From an uncultured Muribaculaceae bacterium (GTDB taxonomy: Bacteria; Bacteroidota; Bacteroidia; Bacteroidales; Muribaculaceae): a stretch of DNA of 19,961 nt. A program made the translations under genes and the position numbers. Below are positions 15,777-19,961 of this stretch, in pieces. The notes below the pieces were generated by a model. It was not told the DNA's origin, did no database searches, and saw nothing but the letters and a program-made list of their open reading frames with translations. Each line of letters begins with the position of its first letter. Position 1 is the stretch's first letter. The DNA lies in contig CAJTOB010000055.1 of assembly GCA_910578035.1 (NCBI GenBank), positions 1 through 19,961 on the forward strand, in the 5' to 3' direction.

Positions 15777-15790
15777 TCATAGCCTCCATT

Positions 15791-17986
15791 ATGAAACTCA
15801 GTCTAATAATACCAATAACACTATCGGCCCTTCCAGCTCTGTTGGGCGCTTGTGCCACAGCCCCGGCGCCTGAAACAGACTATACCCAATTTGTAGACCC
15901 GATGATAGGCACAGGCGACCACGGACATGTCTTCTTGGGTGCGAATGTACCCTTCGGCATGGTGCAGCTCGGGCCCTCGCAAACTGTGAAAGGCTGGGAT
16001 TGGTGCTCTGGTTATCACTATTCCGACTCTACTCTGCTCGGGTTCAGCCATACTCATCTGAGCGGAACAGGGATAGGAGACCTCGGCGATATCCTCATGC
16101 TGCCGACTATAAATGCAGACGATGCGATGGCAGAATTTTCGCACACTGATGAAATTTGCCGCCCCGGCTACTATAGCGTAAAACTCAAAAATTCCGATAT
16201 CACAGCCGAACTTACAGCAACACCTCGCACCGGCTATCAGCGCTATTCCTATCCAAGCGATGCAGATACTGTCTACGTGAGACTCGACCTCGGCTACGGC
16301 ATAGGTTGGGATAAACCAAGCAAGAGCGAAATTAAACTTGTAAACGATAGTACAATCGATGGTTATCGCTACTCCACCGGCTGGGCTAAGGACCAGCGCA
16401 TATATTTCACAGCGAGGTTCTCACAGCCGATAATGCATGCAGCACTCAACAATGATTCTACTAAAGCCTACGCAGTCCTCTCATTCCGCAACAACCATGA
16501 GCCATTGCTGGTGAAAACAGGCATATCGCCCGTCAGTATCGAGAACTCAGAAAAGAATCTTGTAGCTGAAGCCGCTAATCTCGCTTTCGATGCCGCGGCA
16601 GAAAATGCGCGTCTTGCATGGAATGAAAAACTCGGCAAGGTCAGAATCGAAACTTCTAAAGAACAGGATAAGCGTAAATTCTATACAGCCCTATATCATA
16701 CGATGTTTGCCCCGGCCGTTTTCAGCGATACAAACGGTGATTACCGCGGAGCCGATGGCAATATCCACAACACCGACGGCAAGTTTGAAAATTATACTAT
16801 TTTCTCTCTTTGGGATACATACAGAGCAGCCCACCCTCTCTCTACCTTGATTCACCCCGAACTCCAGACTGATTACGCCAACACATTCATCAACATCTAT
16901 CGCCAGCAGGGCAAACTGCCTGTATGGCATCTGCATGGCAACGAAACAGACTGCATGATAGGCAATCCCGGAGTAATAGTTCTTGGCGACCTCCTCGCAA
17001 AGGGTTTCGTCGACGACAGCATCGGTGCTTACAACGCAATGAAAGCCTCATGCATGCTCGACGAACGCTCTCTTGGATCCCTCAAAACCTATGGTTATAT
17101 CCCCTACGACGCCCCCGACTGCAACGAAAGCGTTGCAAAAGGCATGGAATATGCCATTGCTGATGCCGCTGTTGCAAAAGCCGCCGCTTTGACCGGCAAC
17201 CAAGAAGACCACGCCATATTCAGCGAGCGCGCAAAGGCTTACAAACACTATTTTGACTCTTCTACCGGCTTCATGCGAGGCAAATCGACCGATGGCGCTT
17301 TCCGGAACGAGACTTTTAACCCTTTCGCCACCACACATCGCGCCGACGACTACTGCGAAGGCAACGGCTGGCAATATGTATGGCTTGTGCCTCATGATCC
17401 CCACGGACTTATCGGCCAGTTCGGCTCGGACGAGGCTTTTACCTGCAAACTCGACTCTCTGTTCACAGTGGAGAGCAATCTCGGCGAAGGCGCTTCGCCT
17501 GACATCAGCGGTCTTATCGGCCAGTATGCCCACGGCAACGAACCAAGCCATCACACCATCTATCTCTATAATTATGCAGGACAGCCATATAAAGCAGCCC
17601 CTCTGCTACGAAAAGTAATGAACGAGCTATACAAAGACGAACCGGCCGGATTATGTGGCAATGAGGACGTCGGCCAGATGTCGGCCTGGTTCGTCCTATC
17701 CTCAATGGGCATCTATCAGGTTGAGCCGACAGGCGGCAAATTTGTATTCGGCAGCCCCCTATTCGATTCTGCAACAATAAATGTCGGAGATGGCCGCACT
17801 TTCGAAATCCGCACCATCAACAACTCAGACGATAATATCTATATCCAGAGTGCCCGTTTGAATGGCAGACCATACGAAAAATCTTACATAGATTTTGCAC
17901 TAATTAAGGCCGGAGGTCTTCTCGAGTTTGAAATGGGCCCTGTTCCATCCAAAACTTTTGGTATAGAGCCCGATGCACGTCCATAG
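15791..17986 (+). CDS. GH92 family alpha-mannosidase, lipoprotein
   Basis: Predicted calcium-dependent exo-alpha-mannosidase of glycoside hydrolase family 92, most members of which act on alpha-1,2 or other alpha-mannosidic links of N-glycans and yeast mannan. The 731-residue protein begins with a lipoprotein signal (lipobox LGAC, Cys 21) and carries the family blocks QFVDPMIGTGDHGHVFLGA (33-51), GFSHTHLSGTG, the catalytic-acid motif HGNEPSHH (E584) and GNEDVGQMSAWFVLSSMGIY (623-642). No acidic surface-export signal follows the Cys, so it may face the periplasm. It lies 70 nt after rhaD and may be partly co-transcribed with the rhamnose operon. No SusC/SusD pair is in the window. The exact linkage specificity cannot be read from sequence. 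Confidence 0.93.
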   Translation: MKLSLIIPITLSALPALLGACATAPAPETDYTQFVDPMIGTGDHGHVFLGANVPFGMVQLGPSQTVKGWDWCSGYHYSDSTLLGFSHTHLSGTGIGDLGDILMLPTINADDAMAEFSHTDEICRPGYYSVKLKNSDITAELTATPRTGYQRYSYPSDADTVYVRLDLGYGIGWDKPSKSEIKLVNDSTIDGYRYSTGWAKDQRIYFTARFSQPIMHAALNNDSTKAYAVLSFRNNHEPLLVKTGISPVSIENSEKNLVAEAANLAFDAAAENARLAWNEKLGKVRIETSKEQDKRKFYTALYHTMFAPAVFSDTNGDYRGADGNIHNTDGKFENYTIFSLWDTYRAAHPLSTLIHPELQTDYANTFINIYRQQGKLPVWHLHGNETDCMIGNPGVIVLGDLLAKGFVDDSIGAYNAMKASCMLDERSLGSLKTYGYIPYDAPDCNESVAKGMEYAIADAAVAKAAALTGNQEDHAIFSERAKAYKHYFDSSTGFMRGKSTDGAFRNETFNPFATTHRADDYCEGNGWQYVWLVPHDPHGLIGQFGSDEAFTCKLDSLFTVESNLGEGASPDISGLIGQYAHGNEPSHHTIYLYNYAGQPYKAAPLLRKVMNELYKDEPAGLCGNEDVGQMSAWFVLSSMGIYQVEPTGGKFVFGSPLFDSATINVGDGRTFEIRTINNSDDNIYIQSARLNGRPYEKSYIDFALIKAGGLLEFEMGPVPSKTFGIEPDARP

Positions 17987-18042
17987 TTAAATTCGCCTGT
18001 AATATAAAGATGAAACAAACCTAAACGATACGAAAGTTCCAT

Positions 18043-18058
18043 TCCGATGTATCTCGGA
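18043..18058 (+). terminator. Weak hairpin after the GH92 gene
   Basis: tccga at 18043-18047 pairs with tcgga at 18054-18058 with a 6-nt loop, followed by ttttataatcattttt. The 5-bp stem is short, so this is only a possible terminator. Confidence 0.3.
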
Positions 18059-18111
18059 TTTTATAATCATTTTTATGTGCCTGGCGAACGCAAAGTATAA
18101 AAGAAATGTTG

Positions 18112-18119
18112 TATTTTTG
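18112..18119 (+). promoter_or_regulatory. -7 promoter box upstream of the YihY gene
   Basis: TATTTTTG is an exact TAnnTTTG match. The start codon at 18134 lies 14 bases after it, which would give a leader of under 10 nt. No -33 TTTG is present. Either the leader is very short or a later start (for example the ATG at residue 21) is used. Confidence 0.45.
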
Positions 18120-18133
18120 AAAATTCAACAGAT

Positions 18134-19522
18134 ATGAAGAAAGATTCAGACTCAATAAAGCAGAAACAGAGCCTTACAATCATTGATAAGGCTATGAGGC
18201 TGTGGACGTATTTCAACTCCGGAATATGGAGCGATACACGCCGCAGCTGGTGGATTAATGCCCTGCGAACTCTGAATCTATCTATCAATTCTTTTTTGAA
18301 CCGCGATATCCAGTCACAGGCATGTGCAATGACATATAGGACTATGCTTGCTGTCGTTCCGGCCCTTGCCATGCTTATAGGAATCGGACGAGGTTTCGGA
18401 ATACAGAACGTTTTGGAAGAAGAGCTTTTCAGACTGTTTCCTGCGCAGCATTATGCAATAAAATACGGAATACAGTTCGTTGACTCATATCTGAAACAGA
18501 GTTCTGAAGGCATCTTTGTAGGTGTCGGAATAGCTTTTCTGCTATGGACGCTCATATCACTCATCAGCAATATGGAAGACACTTTCAACCTCATATGGGG
18601 GCAAGTGCCAAGCCGAAGCATATGGCGGAAAATCACAGATTATACCGCAATGCTTCTCATACTCCCTGTGCTATTGATATGCGCAAGCGGTATTTCGCTA
18701 TTGCTGAGCTCGACATTGAATTCTATTTTCCATTTTGAATTCATGACTCCCGTGATTTCGATATTACTCGAAGTCGCATCGTGGATTATGACATGGCTGT
18801 TTTTTGCAGCCATATATCTGCTGCTTCCAAATACCAAAGTAAAGATAAAGAATGCACTGATATCAGGCGTTCTTGCCGGCAGCGCTTTTATTGTACTCCA
18901 ATGGCTGTTCGTTTCTGGAACGCTATATGTGACACGCTATAACGCTATCTATGGTTCGGTCGCATTCCTGCCTTTGATGCTGATATGGATGCAGCTCGCA
19001 TGGGTGATATGTCTCGCAGGTGCTGTTATATGCTATTCCTCGCAGAATGTATTCGCATTCAGCCTCGACCGCGAAGTCGCGTCTATCTCCATAGGCTATA
19101 GGTCTAAAGCCATTTTGGCAATATGCGCTATCGTCACACACCGTTTTATCGACGAGCAGGGACCTGCAACGGCCCGCGACCTGATGGAAGCATATGAACT
19201 TCCGGCGAGAATGGTAACCAATGTAACAGATCTGCTGTGTCGCGCCGGCATTTTCTCACGCGTACTTCTTCCCGACAGCAAAGATGTGTATGGCTATCAG
19301 CTTGCTGTCGACCCGTCGGCTCTCAGCATCGGCATTCTTGCCCGCAAAATAGACCAGACAGGAACGTCGGGTTTCGTCCCGGAATTTGCCAGCAACTTTC
19401 CGGGAGTAGAGTCTGCAAGCGCCACTCTCGGGGCTGATTTTCTCGAAAAAGCAGACACTATTCTGATACGTGATATCGAAATTAAGAATAAAACTATTCA
19501 ACACCCATTAAAACCGATATAA
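18134..19522 (+). CDS. YihY/BrkB family membrane protein with winged-helix-like C-terminal extension
   Basis: A 462-residue inner-membrane protein of the YihY/virulence factor BrkB family (once misnamed ribonuclease BN). About six hydrophobic segments lie between residues 70 and 305, with family features such as the QACAMTYRTMLAVVPALAML block (about 59-78), GIAFLLWTLISLISNMEDTFNLIW, and YGSVAFLPLMLIWMQLAWVICLAGA. Family function is not firmly known. Residues about 320-410 form a soluble tail with a helix-turn-helix look (TARDLMEAYELPARMVTNV, then LLCRAGIF), similar in style to Rrf2-type winged helices. This tail is also seen, as I recall, in other Bacteroidetes YihY proteins. The stop TAA shares its last base with the ridA ATG. 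Confidence 0.88.
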   Translation: MKKDSDSIKQKQSLTIIDKAMRLWTYFNSGIWSDTRRSWWINALRTLNLSINSFLNRDIQSQACAMTYRTMLAVVPALAMLIGIGRGFGIQNVLEEELFRLFPAQHYAIKYGIQFVDSYLKQSSEGIFVGVGIAFLLWTLISLISNMEDTFNLIWGQVPSRSIWRKITDYTAMLLILPVLLICASGISLLLSSTLNSIFHFEFMTPVISILLEVASWIMTWLFFAAIYLLLPNTKVKIKNALISGVLAGSAFIVLQWLFVSGTLYVTRYNAIYGSVAFLPLMLIWMQLAWVICLAGAVICYSSQNVFAFSLDREVASISIGYRSKAILAICAIVTHRFIDEQGPATARDLMEAYELPARMVTNVTDLLCRAGIFSRVLLPDSKDVYGYQLAVDPSALSIGILARKIDQTGTSGFVPEFASNFPGVESASATLGADFLEKADTILIRDIEIKNKTIQHPLKPI

Positions 19523-19896
19523 TGAAAAAAGTAATTGCAACAACCGCCGCTCCCGGCGCAATCGGCCCCTACAGCCAGGCCATCGACACAGGCTCTTTCG
19601 TATATGCCTCCGGCCAGATACCTATCAACCCCGCCACCGGAGAAATTCCCGAAGGCATCACCGCTCAGACCAAGCAGTCGCTCGCAAATGTCTGCGCTAT
19701 TCTCGAGGCAGCAGGCCTTACGGTAGACAACGTTGTCAAGACAACTGTTTTCCTTTCCGACATGGCAAACTTCGGCCCGATGAATGAGGTTTACGGCACT
19801 GTATTTACCGAGCCCTACCCTGCCCGTTCGGCTGTGGCCGTTCGAGAACTGCCCAAAGGCGTACTTGTAGAAATCGAAGTTATCGCAGTTCGTTAA
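19522..19896 (+). CDS. ridA: RidA family enamine/imine deaminase
   Basis: A 124-residue cytoplasmic protein, full length for the RidA/YjgF/UK114 family, which forms trimers that hydrolyse reactive 2-aminoacrylate and related imines from PLP-dependent dehydratases to 2-oxo acids and ammonia, protecting PLP enzymes such as IlvE. Diagnostic residues are present: Y17 in GPYSQAI, G31 in ASGQIP, the arginine of YPARSAV (R102, equivalent to Arg105 of the active family) and E117 near VEIEVIAV. The Arg marks the deaminase-active RidA subfamily. The start codon overlaps the yihY stop by one base (TAATG), so translation is probably coupled. Confidence 0.95.
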   Translation: MKKVIATTAAPGAIGPYSQAIDTGSFVYASGQIPINPATGEIPEGITAQTKQSLANVCAILEAAGLTVDNVVKTTVFLSDMANFGPMNEVYGTVFTEPYPARSAVAVRELPKGVLVEIEVIAVR

Positions 19897-19906
19897 GAAG
19901 ATTCTT

Positions 19907-19923
19907 AGAGGTTGTTTAATAAC
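19907..19923 (+). repeat. 17-nt intergenic repeat, copy 2
   Basis: AGAGGTTGTTTAATAAC, the exact reverse complement of 11062-11078. It starts 10 bases after the ridA stop and lies 23 bases upstream of a -7 promoter box. Confidence 0.5.
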
Positions 19924-19946
19924 ATATGTGAAAACACAGGTTGGTG

Positions 19947-19954
19947 TATTTTTG
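19947..19954 (+). promoter_or_regulatory. -7 promoter box at the window end
   Basis: TATTTTTG is an exact TAnnTTTG match near the right edge. It probably drives a plus-strand gene beyond the window. No -33 TTTG is visible. Confidence 0.4.
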
Positions 19955-19961
19955 ATTAAAT

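Noticed and set aside
11062..19923. Inverted repeat pair as ends of a transposon or genomic island
   Set aside because: No transposase or integrase lies between the copies, no target-site duplication is visible, and the genes inside look like core metabolism with similar codon use.
1..19961. tRNA, rRNA, riboswitch or CRISPR array
   Set aside because: Reading all gaps over 60 nt showed no cloverleaf, no regularly spaced repeats and no recognised riboswitch core.

Overview
The window looks like ordinary chromosome from a Bacteroidales bacterium, probably Muribaculaceae; the family assignment is inference. The evidence is several exact matches to the Bacteroidetes promoter -7 element TAnnTTTG upstream of genes, starts without clear Shine-Dalgarno sequences, a Bacteroides-type rhamnose operon order (kinase, isomerase, permease, aldolase), a GH92 mannosidase lipoprotein, the roughly 660-residue NagB-like/PIG-L fusion typical of Bacteroidetes, and a short SerA with Lys in place of the catalytic His. 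I saw no tRNA, rRNA, CRISPR, transposase or phage gene.

Layout. 1-446: an AT-rich start, a small Ser-rich ORF (130-318), a terminator-like hairpin (341-378) and a good promoter (383-413). 447-2447: serC-serA, two steps of serine synthesis, closed by a strong terminator. 2617-4196: branched-chain aminotransferase (ilvE) with its own promoter, overlapping by ATGA a small HD-domain hydrolase. 4308-8883: a compact exopolysaccharide module of outer-membrane export lipoprotein, Wzc-like co-polymerase/tyrosine kinase and a polytopic Wzy/ligase-like protein, with no glycosyltransferases. A perfect 16-bp two-way terminator separates this from the convergent minus-strand nagB/PIG-L fusion gene (8954-10933). 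A 301-bp divergent intergenic region holds promoter boxes for both directions and an operator-like dyad. 11235-15720: the rhamnose catabolic operon rhaB-rhaA-rhaT-rhaD, tightly packed with two ATGA overlaps, then a GH92 lipoprotein (15791-17986). 18134-19896: a YihY/BrkB membrane protein with a winged-helix-like C-terminal extension, overlapping ridA by one base. The window ends in a new promoter box.

How the genes work together. SerC/SerA make phosphoserine and IlvE transaminates branched-chain amino acids. RidA removes reactive enamines made by PLP enzymes, and IlvE is a classical target of such damage. The rha genes convert imported L-rhamnose to dihydroxyacetone phosphate and L-lactaldehyde; GH92 probably releases mannose from host or yeast glycans. 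The NagB/PIG-L fusion suggests amino-sugar handling. Together this fits a gut glycan degrader. I did not find a clearly new multi-gene system. The best leads are the fusion protein with substituted deaminase catalytic residues, the Ser-rich small ORF plus hairpin ahead of serC, a 17-nt inverted repeat pair in intergenic DNA, and the YihY-wHTH/RidA coupling.
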